DNA of 64,000 nt, taken from Wyeomyia smithii (Eukaryota; Arthropoda; Insecta; Diptera; Culicidae). Positions within the stretch are counted from its first letter, which is position 1; each line of letters begins with the position of its first letter. This document shows positions 23,969 through 36,965 of this stretch, in pieces. The translations under genes were made by a program, and so were the position numbers. The stretch lies in the NCBI RefSeq assembly GCF_029784165.1, contig NC_073695.1, forward strand, positions 211,191,781 through 211,255,780, read 5' to 3'. Below the pieces are notes generated by a model. It was not told the origin of the DNA, did no database searches, and saw only the letters and a list, made by a program, of their open reading frames with translations.

Positions 23969-26900
23969 ACACCCGTAGGTAAATCCTTTATGCGATATTT
24001 TTCCAAACCTCACTTTTTCCGTTTATAGAAAGGCAAAATCCTAGCAGTACATCATCAGCTGCTACTGCTGACACAATGGTCAAGACTGATTAAAGTGATG
24101 ACTTATTGAACAAATTGATGACCTTTTTAAATTTTAAATCTACATTATATAAAAACATCCGAATCAACTAACGAAATCGTCAAAGCTGATACTGGAGGAC
24201 TTCTTATCAAGATTACACTGGTCGACCAAGCCGAAAAAAAATGGCCTAGTTCTCAAACTTATAAAAACGAAATATTGTAGCTCTTCAACCGTTCCAGTGA
24301 ATGTTGGTTCTCTTAAACAGTTCGGAAGTGTGTATAGCGACGAACCCAGCGAGGAATTACTCTGCGACCTATTCTAACAGTAGTGAAAATATAAATACCA
24401 ACATGTTCTTCATCTTTCTGCCTTCAGTTTTTATGTTCCCGTGAGAAAGTGTTTTGTTTTTCTTCCAACTGAATTCACTTTTGGCTTCTCCATTTTTCCT
24501 TGCCATGCAAATGTACAGCCATTTTATACGAAAAAGTTCTTTCCAAATTTTGTTTTCGCTCCATTCATACTCAAAATCGCTAAAGGATAATAGGATAAAC
24601 TTTGTTCAAAATTTTCATGTTTTGAAACTTTCTAACTGTTGAACCGTTTAACCGATTTTGATTTTTTTGGCATCAAAATGAAGGTTATTAATAGCCCTTT
24701 TAAGGAATAATACCAAACTATATTTTAAATGATCATCACCATGCAAAAATAATGACCTTACCCGTTTTGCCGTATTGAAGAGTGTTAGACCGAGGAGAGG
24801 GTAATCGTTTGATATTTTTCTAAATTCCTCATAAAATTCTACATAAAGTAATGAATTTAGATATATTTTGGAGGCATATTTTTTCATTTTGAAGATAGAT
24901 TATTTTCCAATCTTCTATGTTCACTATAATAACCATGCGTCTCTACTGAAAGATGCGATGATAAATATTTCAAGTTAAAATCTGTTCATTTTGGCACACG
25001 AGATGAAATTTCGCTCTTATTTGAACATCGTTCGACAGATTTCAATCCATTAAAAACTAGCTCAGGAACTAAAAATTTTTCAATGTCCTGGTAAATAATC
25101 GGCATTACATTTTTGATAAGGTATAATCATTGTGGAAAATTATGTTGTTGAACTTTTATCAAACTTTATTCAATACTCCAATTTCAACGTAATTCACCTT
25201 TAATTTAGTTTACTTTAAAAAAAATAAAAATGCCGCAGACGTTCAAGGATCTTTTGAGTACTTGTTACCACGAATTTTCAGGTAATAAACTTCACTCCAC
25301 TAATCAATAGCAAATCGTTTCACGATACTAGATATCCTAGATACTAGGTATAACGTTTTGTCAGGTAGCCTGGAGGCTCGATCGGAAAATGATTGGTTAT
25401 TGTGAAACAAAGAAACATTTGTATGAGTTTCATTAAATAATCAACTTTTCACGTTTTTTATTTCAAATTTTTTCATCTCCTCAAAATCCTGTAAAACGGA
25501 ACACAAATATATTTTTTGCGAATCCCTCAGGGTCCAAGTTAAGAGAAAAAATGTTACGGCTTGTTCTGGCTCAAACTTCGCTGTTGCTTTCTAGTAAATA
25601 CTGGTTTATCTGCAGCGCGTACTATGTATACAGATTCAAACAAACTAATGTTGCTAAGCAACCGTTGTATAGAATGATTCACCTGATGATTCACAAACTA
25701 AAGACATTTTACAATGTTCTTTCCATAATAAAGGTTCAATGTCAGAGAATACCAAAATTAGGAATTTTTAGAATAGCTAAAAAATGTATAACAACGATAT
25801 CTGGACCACAACAAGTCGTAACATTTTTTTCTCTTAGTTTGGACTCCGGGGGATGCGCCAAAAATATATGTATTAAGGTTCGATTTTACAGGAATTTCAA
25901 GAGATTAAAAAATTTGAAATAAAAAAACGTGACAAATTAAATAATTAGTATATTAAGAATATTATTAGAAAAATAAGTCGTTATGCACAGTGTGCGTAAA
26001 GAGACCACTCTCTCAGAAGTAAACCCCCACGGGGCAGTGTGTGCAGTTCATCGTGGCGTGCTGAGGTACGGGAACACAATAGTAGAGGGTGATTCGACAT
26101 TGGTCTTAGCGGAAGTTATACCTTTCTCAGTAGTTTAATTAGCTAAAACACCTTGCCGGAAACAACGAGGATTGTGGGTGCGAGACGAATTTTTTTCGGA
26201 ATTTTTTCTAAGTCTGAAGTCACACCTCCTATTCCCGTTCATTTTCGCATTCTTGCAAACTGCATACATTGCCCGCTGTACTAAACAAATTGTTTTCTTT
26301 TTTTTTTCATAAAACTCAAATTAGCACGCCGTCTAAACATTTTCCAGACTAGTGGTCATACAAAAGTTTTTTTTGTTTAACCATTACCAATCATTTTCCG
26401 ATTGAGCCCTCGACTATCTGACAAACCGTTTTTTGGAACCCCCTCCTGTTCAGTTTTGTGACTGCTTTCGCTAATACATCATTACAGTGAAAACGGATAG
26501 ACATAGATCATAGAGTGATAACGGATAGATAGAGATAACGGAAAACCTTAAAGAAAGATATAGCAATATTTAGAATATTTTGATATTTCAATGAAAAATA
26601 CTTATTATGGAACTGTGAACTGAACTGTAACCTTGTTTCGAAAAGTGATAGGAGCAAAAGAGCAAAAGACCTCCGAAGTTTTGAAGAACTAGTGCGTCAA
26701 TAAAACAGCAATTCTGTTCTGAATAACGAATACTCAGTGTATTAAATGATTCATTGAAGATTGAGAAAGCACTAATTTTTGGAGTATAACCTCCTTTGGA
26801 TAAAACTAATTCAATTTTGGCTTCTCTGAAGCAAAAAAAATTACAATAGGACAGGAGACGAAACGAAATTGTTACAGACGAAACCAAAAATCAAGTATTG

Positions 26901-27012
26901 CGTCGCTTATACTAGTATGTGTACAAAAGATGTATAAAGATTTAGTTGCACATACATTGATAAATAATAATCACTAGTCCTGGAGAGACAAGGTACGAGA
27001 ATCTCATGCAGA
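23969..27012. other. AT-rich stretch without a recognised gene
   Basis: Short open frames only. The longest (123 codons, 25551-25922 plus strand) shows no recognisable domain. Confidence 0.4.
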
Positions 27013-27553
27013 CAGGTTTTTTTATGCGGGGGATAAACACCTTGTAAAAAAAACCGCGTAAAAACGCGTAATTCGAAAATCTGCGTAAAAAACAGCGTTG
27101 ATTAAAAAATTCGCGTAAAGTAAACCACAAAGAAAGCCCGAGACACTCTACACACTTAATTTATCTCGGCAAACTTCCAACAGCTGATTGAGCTCGGAGA
27201 AGTTTTCAACAAATGTCAGCAATATATTTCGACGAACACGACGAAGTTCTTGAAAATTCCACCGAAAACTTGTAGAACATTTTGCTGAATTTATCAGCTG
27301 TTGAGTTCTCGGCAATAAAATCTAAGTGTGTACGACCAGACCAGTATTCAAAATTGTCCTCTTTGACGGTCATTCCGAATCCTTCGGAGGGCTGAGGGTT
27401 TGATTTGAGTATTTTACTCAATAAACTTCTTTGGTTCTCTACCTGCGTTGAATCGAAATCCGCGTCATAGTTTTTGGATCAACGTGGTAACGCGCACAAA
27501 ACCATGTTAATTGAAAAGTCCGCGTTTATTCGAAGATCCGCGTAAAAAACCTG
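27013..27553. mobile_element. CGCG-rich TIR element, longer copy
   Basis: Left end CAGGTTTTTTTATGCGG and right end CCGCGTAAAAAACCTG are inverted repeats. CGCGTAAAA modules sit near both ends. The middle (27130-27420) is unrelated sequence. No clear target duplication is seen, so the outer limits are less certain than for the other TIR elements. Confidence 0.5.
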
Positions 27554-27571
27554 ATTGTACAAGCTAAAGTT

Positions 27572-27946
27572 GACCATAGCGGGGGCCTAGCGTGGTTGGG
27601 AACGTCTCCGCCAACCACGCTCGACACCTGGGTTCGAATCCCACCGTCGACATAGGTGTCGATGGTTGTGAGGTGGCGTGATCCACTCACAACCAACCCA
27701 ACTGGTCTAGATTCAATCCTTGCCGACACCGGGAGATTTTCTGAAGCGAAAAATCTCTGGGATCACGCCTTCTCTGGGATCACGCCTTCCATCGCATGAG
27801 GGAGTAAAGCCGTTGGCGCCGGTCCGTGATTAAACGAGTCGTGAGTTAGGGTCCTGGGTGGAGTCGCCTCCCCGGGCGTCGGTGATTGGCACAACAACAG
27901 TGGCGGAACTAGACTTACGGAAAATAAGCGAGAATAAAAAAAATAA
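27572..27946 (+). repeat. tRNA-derived SINE, copy 2
   Basis: A full-length homologue of the SINE at 2779-3132. It has an A box-like motif at 27588-27599 and a perfect B box at 27631-27641. The target duplication is AAGCTAAAGTT (27561-27571 and 27947-27957). It carries a local tandem duplication of TCTCTGGGATCACGCCT (about 27754-27788) that copy 1 lacks. The tail is A-rich. Confidence 0.9.
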
Positions 27947-28002
27947 AAGCTAAAGTTTATTTCAGGCCGCTTCTGTCTTCTTATTTACTGCAGCGCCCCT
28001 AG

Positions 28003-29050
28003 TTGTCATCTCATAAAACTATTGACAGCGCTTTGATTCGGATCGGATGGTTTGTTTATGTTGAGGTAGTGAAAATTTTAAAAGGAAGGATCGCAAAAGT
28101 CCTGAAGTTTTCAAAATCGACTGTGAATACAGTACTCAAACGTTGCCGGGAGACCTTAACGTGGAGTCGGGCAAAACGTGTTAGGCGTGGAATGACTGAA
28201 ATCGACGAGCAGAGGTGATTTGAGCATCCTATAATAATGCTGGGATCTCCGAGTGCGATTTTTTGGAAAAGTTCACAGAATTTTGTGGAAAAGAACCACA
28301 GCACAGTTCGGCGAATTTGTATCGGAGAAGGCATGCGGTCATTTCATGCCAACAAACACTTCAACAAGATGCCAAAACAAAACATAATTGCCAAAATTCT
28401 CACAAGGATAGGGATACCATCCGTCCTGATTTAGCAGGACATGTCCTGATTTTGAAGTCCTATTTGGGCGTCCTGATTTATTTTTTATATTTAAGCATTT
28501 GTCCTGGTTTTCTTGAGATATTTGACTTTGTTGTGTGGCAATAAGCAGATTTTTTTCAGAATTGCTCAATAAGTGCTTTCGATTTCAGGTCGCAACGCTC
28601 ACTGCGATCGAAATTTTTCATTGGTTGAATCTCACTAGAGTAATAAAAAGAATCACTCACGCGTTGACCGTTATCATTAAGCAGCTGCATTTGTTAAGTT
28701 TAAGTTGAAACAGTTTTGGTGTGTTGAATTTTTAAAGAATATACTAATGCGTAATAATTCAAAGTGGTCCGATGAAAGTGTATCGTCAGAGATACACTCA
28801 GATTTTTACTAGGTATTTTTCTACACGGATTTTCGAGTTAACGGTTTTTTTCACGCGGATTTTTAAATCGAAGGATTTTCAAATTACGCGATTTTATACG
28901 CGGATTTCTTTATTAACGCGTTTTTCCACGAGGTATGTATCCCCGCGTAAAAAAATACTGAGATTTCTAACTTCGACCAGATGGTATCCCTACACAAGGA
29001 AGCTGTATAATCAAGAAAAATTTGCCCGTAAATTGATGATTCGGTAAGGG
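28003..29050 (+). pseudogene. Tc1/mariner-like transposase N-terminal relic, split by a hAT-type element
   Basis: A single frame from 28003 reads through one TGA stop (28216-28218). The first helix-turn-helix has GRIAKVLKFSKSTVNTVLKR and RETLT. The second region reads NFVEKNHSTVRRIC, then GMRSFHANKH and MPKQNIIAKILTR. Two HTH motifs of this form are the paired-like DNA-binding region of Tc1/mariner transposases. The frame is cut at 28409 by a hAT-type element and resumes at 29001 with KLYNQEKFARKLMIR. The catalytic domain is not present. Confidence 0.85.
28409..28992 (-). mobile_element. hAT-type non-autonomous element, copy A
   Basis: 584 bp with inverted ends TAGGGATACCATC, flanked by an exact 8-bp target duplication CACAAGGA (28401-28408 and 28993-29000). 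Both features fit the hAT superfamily. The interior includes CGCG-rich text (28800-28960) related to the CGCG family, perhaps an internal insertion. No transposase is encoded. The opposite orientation to copy B is judged from the ends. Confidence 0.9.
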
Positions 29051-29814
29051 ACCTGTATTTGTGAAGAGAGAACAAACTCTTCATCACTGGGGAAACAAAA
29101 GTTTGCAAAGAGAAGTGTCTTTAGAAGAGGATTCTGCCATTCATTCGATCACCCAAAGGGCTGGTGAAGTTCTAGCCTGACTTTGCAAGCTGCCTTTACA
29201 ACAAAGATGTCTTCGAATGATGATATAGATTTCATAGACCACTCGGTTTAAAAAAACAAATAAACCGGCCTACACACCTTCCCCATTTCACTTCTTCCGT
29301 AACCCGTCTCAAAGATTTGGGCCGAAAGATAGACCCACTAACCACTGCACAATTTAAAAAAAGAGAAACAAATCTTTTTGTACATACATGGTAATTGGTT
29401 TCTCGTTAGAAGTATTTCAGGGGCTGATAAAGAGCTACATTTGATGAGAAAACTCTTCTATGCACATGTCCTAACATTAATCTACCCGGAGTTATTCGAC
29501 TTTAAAATTTCTTGGACACTCTTCCTAAAATGGCTCTAACTTTTAATGTATACCACTAAAAGCAATTCTTTTGGGTTCTTTTGAAAGCCATTTTCTTGGA
29601 CATTAACTTATAATTCTATTGTCATGTTAATACAGGTCCCTCACCCAACATGCTGTCCTAAAATTGTAATTTCTCGAAAACTAAAGCAAAAAGAGAGTTG
29701 GTGTCAAAAAGAAACTTTAAAACGGTTTAAAATATTCAATTTAAGATAAAATACATTACTGTCAACCATGATTTCTGTGACAAAACAACAAAACAAACAT
29801 TGACCGATTAAACT

Positions 29815-29985
29815 GGTGAAAACTGCTGCCCTAAAGCTCGAAATAGCTGCCCTAGAAAGGTTATAGCTTTTTAACCATTCCTGTGAAATTTGATGCCCCT
29901 AGCCAGTGTAGAAATGCGTCAACCCTACGTGAGAGCGTCGCATAGTAATTGCTCACCAGGTTCGTCGCTTCAACGTTATGTTTAC
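29815..29985 (-). repeat. Dispersed repeat R2, fragment
   Basis: The reverse complement shares GAAGCGACGAACCTGGTGAG, AATTACTATGCGA and GTTGACGCATTTC with 37510-37590, in the same order. GGCACCAAAATTC-like text (here ATCAAATTTCAC) also aligns loosely. It is strongly diverged. Confidence 0.5.
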
Positions 29986-30579
29986 GAAAAAACTTATTTG
30001 AGTCTCTGGAATGGCTAAAAACCTAAAATCTAGTTTGAGCTTTAAAGCCGCAACTATGTTGACCAGTGTTATCAAACGCAAATTAAAAAGCAGGCTTGGT
30101 ATTCTGCTCAATATGTGAGAACAACAGAGTAAATATTCACCGCTCATGTCTTGTCCAGCATCCAGCATTCGAAGAACAAACATGAGTGACGGGCGACTGG
30201 ATTTTTTTTCTCAGTTTCGAGATGCAAAGTAAACAACGCAGTCTACTTTTTTGCCGAGATGTTACCCTCATTTGATATTTGCTTAAGAGACACACAATGA
30301 AAGTCCTGCAGTGAGCTCTGTTGTGTTTCTTTTTTGTATGTAATGGCCTTTTGTGTGAGAAAGCTCACACCTTTTCATTATTACTCTTGAAAGTTAATTC
30401 AGATTCCAACGCGGTGTTTTTGCATGCTCCTATGATATACACGAATCGCTGCTCTCTTCAAGCAAGTGCGTCGTTTTGCCCCCCAGTGTGAGAGCAGTTG
30501 TTTTCGAAGTGAAATTTCACTTCTGATTCTCTGAAAAGAAACAACAAGCCTGGATGTTGTCAAGTGGTGTAAGGGAATT

Positions 30580-31060
30580 TCATAGACCTCTCGGTTCACA
30601 AAAATCGGCCCATCTCGAAGAATCGGAGCGAAGGATAGATTTTTTAGCAACTTCACGGAAACTATATGCGTGGATACAATACAAAAAAAGAAAAAAAAGA
30701 AAAAAAAATAAGTTTTGTTTATTCAATAAATTCGATTTTGGTGGAATACCGACAGAGGGAAGACTTCGATTCTTTTCTTCCCTGCACTCACAGGGATTTG
30801 AATTTGCCCCTGACGAAAATTAGACTTCGCAATATCAATCCACTAAATTGTGTGGATTTCTACACTGGTAAACACAGGTCTAGGGCGAAGCTCAAACTGG
30901 AAAATATTAAAGATTGTAACTTTTAAACCATTCGTGAGAATTTTGGTGCCCCTAGTAGAGGTAACTGAAATGAGTTTTAAGCCAACGGAGAAAAGACGAA
31001 CCCGGCTAGCGATTACTCTGCCGCACTTTGATGCACTTCTCTATAAAAATTATCAACTGG
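30580..31060 (+). repeat. Dispersed repeat R2, fragment
   Basis: Shares AGAATTTTGGTGCCCCTAG and ATGAGTTTTA with 37435-37500, and CATAGACCTCTCGGTT with 29233-29250. The copies are old and have no readable coding sequence. Confidence 0.5.
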
Positions 31061-33991
31061 ATAATTTCGTTCGTTAGCAAGAAAAACAAAGTATAGGCAC
31101 AGACTTAACAATTTATTAATGTTCATATAGCTTTTTGGGTAGATTTACTGCTTAAACTGTTGCTCACTAACACCCAACGTGTATCGATGACAGTGAAAGA
31201 AATCGTTAGAAGAAACAGGGAAAGTGATTGAGGATGACGAAAGAGGTTGTAAATGTATCAATTTCGGCTGAAGTAAAACATGCAGTCAACAAGCCTGCAG
31301 GACGACATTCTTCCTTATCAAAAGCAATCATGTGCCTTGCAGACCTAAACTGACACCGTCTCAATTGTGATGCTCTTAAAATTTTCCACATCTCTGTATG
31401 CGAAGTTTTTTTCGACATTCCGTTTCCAAGTTTACGTCGAATTTTACGAATTCAACTTGCAGAATGTATACAAGCTTCAAAGCAGAGTACGATTCAGTTT
31501 CAAGAAATTAACAAGTGCACAAACTTTTAAACATGTACTGGGAATGTAGGTTGAGTGGCATCCTGACAGAGGCTGTCAACATCGTGGCAGACTCTGTTGA
31601 CAGCGATACAAACGTTGCTAGTGTTGGGAACGACTAGATAATGGCAACCAAAGACCCAATAACGTGGAGACAATAATTAGATGTCGATCTGCTACCGAAA
31701 ATGTAAGGTGAGTAACCTCTTGTATTCCGTCTATTTTTTTTACAACGTAGACTTGATGCCATTTTCGAATTAAAGCCCTGAAAATAACGAATCGCTAAAT
31801 CAATAACTGTATTAAAATATTGCATCTCAGGCACACAAAAAATCCACTAGAAGAAAAAATCACGTTTCATTGAAAATTCGCAAGTGCAAAAAACTAAAAT
31901 GTGTTCCTTAAATATGTAAGACAAACAAAACAGATTCAATCTTATCTTCGATAATTGAAGCTCGAACTGCCCAAGGACGCCGAGTTTGTATAACAAACTG
32001 AACGTTCTTTCGGCCGTTGCTTTGAGGACGTGATCAGCTGCTGCAGAAATGTTACCAGGAAAACTTCTAACAAGGTGAAACCTTTGAAAAACTGTCAATT
32101 TGTTCTTTCGGTGTTACGCGAGCTTGCAATGTTCCCGTAAAGAGACCTTAAATGTGCCCGCCACAAAGTGCACCGCGGCCACAGTACCGGATTCCGGGAC
32201 TCGAGGCCAGGGCAGCAAGACACACCACGTTCACACATGTATCTTTTTCCCAGACAAGGCCGGTGAATAAAAAAGTCACAGCCATGCTGCCGCCAAAATG
32301 GCCATTTACTATTCCGCTCTCGCGCCAGTCACCTTTGCGAGCTCCCTCTGCGCCGTAGGCAGACACATAAAATAGCGCAAATGGAAAATGTGAACTGAAA
32401 GAACAGCGCGCTCTCGAAGCGCCCGGCCGCCCACTCCCGGAGTTCGCTAGGCGCTCGGGCAGCCTGTTGATGTTATGCGCTGATGACGATTGTTTAGGTG
32501 TTTCAAAGTTTCCCGTCCGCCGTTGGCTGTAGGTGTGAGGTGTGGGCCAACAGCAACACAGAGCTGCGGATTTCCACACTCACGTGATATGAATGCTGAT
32601 GGAGAAAATACACGATCGTCCGACCGTCGTCCTCCGCTTACTGGCCCGTGTGTAGCGGGTGCAATAGAACCCCGTCCCAGCGCACTCATAAACAGTGGTC
32701 CACAGCAGATGAAAGATGCTGGAGGTACAATCCTTGGCATCACCAACTTCGAGCAGGGATGGAAAATAGCTACAGGACTGGGTGTTTGCTTGTTTCAGCG
32801 ACCAGAGGAACGCGTCGACAATGTTTACGACGATGGCTTAGAGCGGAATTTGCGCACTTTATTTCCCCATTCGCTGAATGTATGAACATGTATAAGTTGT
32901 TAGTCATATTTGTCGTTAGTATTCTTTACTTCCTAGCAGTGCAGTAAAATACATTTTTCTTTCTGTAAGACGGAATAACTAGACAGGTCGTAGGCTACCT
33001 GCAGGTATTATGAGAATTGAGCATGCCGGAAGCTCGGTAAAATACTGAATATTCTCTTGCTAAGCCAAAAACACAATTGTGAATCGGGAAATTCGCTTTC
33101 TGTAGCGCCCACTTATTTTCTGACATCTGCTAAAGTGGCACTAAAACTTGTGACAGCGCAACGTCGCGGCACGGGGGAGTAGTGAAAGTCATTTGAGGGT
33201 CACTCATCTGCCAACCAACACCCGGTTGCTACTCCAAATGATTTCTACCTTAAAGATCAGCCCGGCTTACTTGAAGACGGCACACAACGGTTGCCTTCGT
33301 CGTTGTCGTCGTTTAGAGTTGATGAAAAACCGTAACTCACTTCAATCGTCTACGCTGAAAATAGATCTCACTTTTCCGGTGCGTTGTATTCGACGACTCA
33401 CAAGTCAGTTGTCTTATTTCGATGTGCCAGTCAAAAGTATTTTCTTTTCACAATGCTTTGATCCGTAGGAAACCTTATCCTTTAATTTTTTTTCATTGAA
33501 CCTACTTTTCCAGTTTGCCTTGCTGAAATTAATACCTAGCTCTTCATTCTAATTATAAACTGCTCCGAATGCATCGATTCTAGCTGGACAGACTTAATTC
33601 TAGTTAAAAACTGTGAGGAAATACTCATCGAATATCTCGATATGAAGCTAGTAGAATTTCATACAGGGTAAAAATTTCTAGGGTCAACGAAGAATTGTCA
33701 TGTTCGTAAGCTGATGGCTCAAAATTAAAATAGACATTTTTTTTTCGGGTAAAACTATGAAGAAATTAAAACTGATTGAGAACGAGAAAAAAAACGAGAA
33801 TAAACACCCGTAAAGCAAAAGTTCAAGAGGGTCGAAAGTAAAACAAAACAAAGCCAACAGATAGCGTGTGTACGTTTAATTCTTCCCCGATTTCTTTGCC
33901 TGACATCTCTTTCTTTCCTGTTTGTTCGGTGGTAGTTCGAAATATGCTCTACAACTTGCAACTGTGCTGTAGTGGAAAGTGGTAAACTTAC

Positions 33992-34052
33992 CCGAACTGG
34001 CTCGGTAGCATGGGATATCCTGTCCTTAGGCCTGCCGCTGTGAAGGGGAATC
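33992..34052 (-). CDS. RBM24: Coding exon 3 (61 bases) of the RBM24-like gene
   Basis: The exon is bounded by a strong pyrimidine tract ending TTTGTTTCAG upstream and the donor GTAAGT at 33991-33986. With the single base carried from exon 2 it reads G-FPFTAAGLRTGYPMLPSQF and ends in two bases of a Gly codon (phase 2). The resulting ...TPGFPFTAAGLR follows the RRM as expected in the family, where PGFxF comes shortly after GAKPR. It is too short to be noticed as an open frame. It lies 10.8 kb from exon 2, so it was identified by phase, splice sites and family sequence together. Confidence 0.88.
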
Positions 34053-36882
34053 CTGAAACAAAAAGGTGGGAGAGAGAAAAAATTTGTTAGTTAAATGGTG
34101 AAGTTTGGGGGAAGAGGAAAAGCATACAGTTCGAACCTGGCCCGAATGAAAAACAAAAAAAAAACAAGAGTAAGCATAAACAGGCACGTAACCTAGTGTG
34201 GGAACGAAATGATAGCGGCAACGATAGTGGTATCGCTTAGAACGGGATCACCGGGAAGAACCGGGGTCTGTCGTACGGCAACGCAGACAGGAACTGGCAG
34301 TTTGTCATGTTTCGCCGTGAAGGAAAAATGGAGTTTATGACACTTTGATAAGAGCCAGCAGCGAAGCCGACGTCGGTGACGTTTCCTTCCGAAGGGAAAG
34401 AATAAACGTCCGGAAGCGGCCATGAGGGTTTAATTTATGTTGTACATTTTTGATTACCGATACTGTGTCTGTTTTGGTGGAGAAAAGTGATTACATAGGT
34501 TAATGAGTATAACGGTGAGAACAGACGAATAGGACCTATAAAAATCCAGCAGCAAAATTTAACGACGGTTATGTGTTAGAAATTCAAGCCAAATTTCGTT
34601 TCAGAAAGGTTTACTGTTAATTTATATCAAAAATAGAAACGCATTAAACAGCATAAAAAACGATCTGATAACGGCATTTGTAATGATACAAGAAGCTCAT
34701 GGAGTTTTATGCCGTAAATACGACAAATAAATATCATGCTGATTTTATGTTGATTTATCAAACGGTTCTATATAAAACCGGTATAAATGTTTTTTTAACC
34801 GGAAACTTTTCTCATTTATTGTAGAACTATAAACGGTCTTGAATTCCTCGTCAAATTCAACTTGAACACAGTATAGCACGGTAACTGTCGTTATAAACCC
34901 TTATAAATTAAATTAAAAGATAAACAGATGTGAGATTGTTATTTTGACAGTGATTCAACTTCTTTTACGGCAATTTATGTATTTAGGGGGATTAGGGACA
35001 TGATGAGCACCCTAACCTGATTGTTGATTTGAGGATCAAATAGAAGAGATATTCTAAGGTACCCTCACTGTAAAACTTGATTATACTATTGAAGAATAAA
35101 CGCACAACTTTAACAAAAATGTAAAATAAAAAAAAGAATTATGGTTAAAAATACAATTTTAATTCAAGCACCAATTAACCATTCGTTCGGGCACTAGGAG
35201 AACTCCCTGGAGTATGATGAGAACTCTTATAAACACATACTTTAGTATATTCAAGTACAAGTACTTTGGTGTATTCAAGTGCAACAAGCACACACTCTCT
35301 CACACATACACACAAACACTCACAAAAACACACACACACAAACACACTCACACACACAAACACACACTCACACACACACACACAAACACACAAACAGGCA
35401 CAAAAATGAATCCTCAATTTCCCAATTTCAGATTTTTTTGAAAAATTTCAGGGTTCCAAACATGAATTATATTTTTTTCATTCAATTTATATTTTTGACA
35501 TTCAATCGTCTAAAGTGGGTACCGTATATTGAGCCATATAAGATTGAATACGTTTCTCCTTTTTTCTGCTTTAGAACGAGAGACATATGCTACGTTTCTC
35601 AAGTCTTCTGCACACACGCTTTCGAGATACGCTTTTTTCTTCATGCACTCGCCAGAGCAGCAGCTAACGTGCACCGGCACGCAAAAACTCTTTTGGGTCG
35701 CTGAGTACCGTAAAAGAGTACGCGAGTTCCTGCTTGCGAGTAGAAGTACTCGACTAAAATTGCTTGACTTGGAATGCTTAAAATAATATGCTCGAAAACA
35801 AAAATGCTTTCTTCATCTACCCGGTTTTGCTTCGTGACAGCCGAGAGTGTGGCGAAGAACCTATAAACTATCACATACAGGAATGTGTGGGGTATCGTTC
35901 TGCTGTGTAAGTTTTTACAGCAATCTAATGCAAAACCAGCCGAAGCGAACAACTTCCGGAGTAGTCCGATGCCCTATTCGAGATAATGTTTGCAATCATC
36001 AAAGCAATCATCGCAATGCATCCTGAAACAATTGAAGCATTCCATGGAAAATGGGTAAAAAAAAATATTTTTGGCATGTCATTTCCGATTTCGCTGAAAC
36101 TTTCCACAGTTGTTCCTTTTTGTTGAAGAGGTCATTTTAAAAAACCAGTTCTTCATGTAGACTCGCGACTGCTGTTTCAAAAGGGACTGATGGATAAAAT
36201 TTTCTATATCAAAAAAACGACTTGTTTGATTAAAATGGTGTCTTCAGCAAAGTTGTAGGTAATAAGATTGCGCTTCTAGAATAAATATATACACTGTAAA
36301 TTTTTTTTGTGTCAAATTTTCCCAATTGTAACAAAATATTAAATATCTTAGAATCAACCTTTTGATTATTTATTTTTTCACACGTTGAAGATGACAATAT
36401 GTACTACCATCTGCCAAAATTTGGTGATGGTAAAATGAAAAACAAAGCTAGTAAGTAAGTTATGAACGTTAGAGTATTTTGGCATTTTTTCTCTGAACTT
36501 TTTTTTTTTGAGTGTTTTCCTCTAGTTACACATTACAATGCTGTTTATGAGCGAGACCAACATTTATTCTGGCCAAAACACATTCCTTCTACCGGTTTTG
36601 TAGAAACCGAATCAAAACTTTCTTCAAACGTTTGTTCTGGCACACATGTTTGATAGCCAAAACACTGGCCATTGAAACCGTAAACTGTTTGCCGAGATTT
36701 TCCTTCAGTTCAGTTGAAACCGTACAATGCACTAGCGCTATCTTTCGTGTTACAACGCCATTTAACACAAAACTAAGCATACATAAGCAAAGGAAAAAAA
36801 GGAATCAACAGGAGAGAGGACGAGAAAGAGAGAAAAAGAGAAAGAAAGAAAGAGAGAGAGATAGAGAGAGAGCGAGAGAGAG

Positions 36883-36965
<83 letters not shown>

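Larger units (their letters stand above)
29051..33991. other. Stretch without a recognised gene; diverged dispersed repeats
   Basis: 29.2-31.1 kb holds diverged pieces of a dispersed repeat (see 29815-29985 and 30580-31060). About 32.1-33.4 kb is a GC-richer, repeat-poor island with open frames of up to 143 codons on both strands, none recognised. This region lies downstream of exon 3 of the RBM24-like gene and is where a further exon might be expected; none was recognised. Confidence 0.4.

Noticed and set aside
32148..32579. 143-codon open frame on the minus strand in a GC-rich island
   Set aside because: It has no recognisable domain and Cys/Ser-rich, low-coherence composition. Equally long frames occur on the opposite strand. 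GC-rich DNA gives such frames by chance.
35175..35704. Thr/His-rich and Cys/Val-rich open frames
   Set aside because: They are produced by the CA microsatellite.
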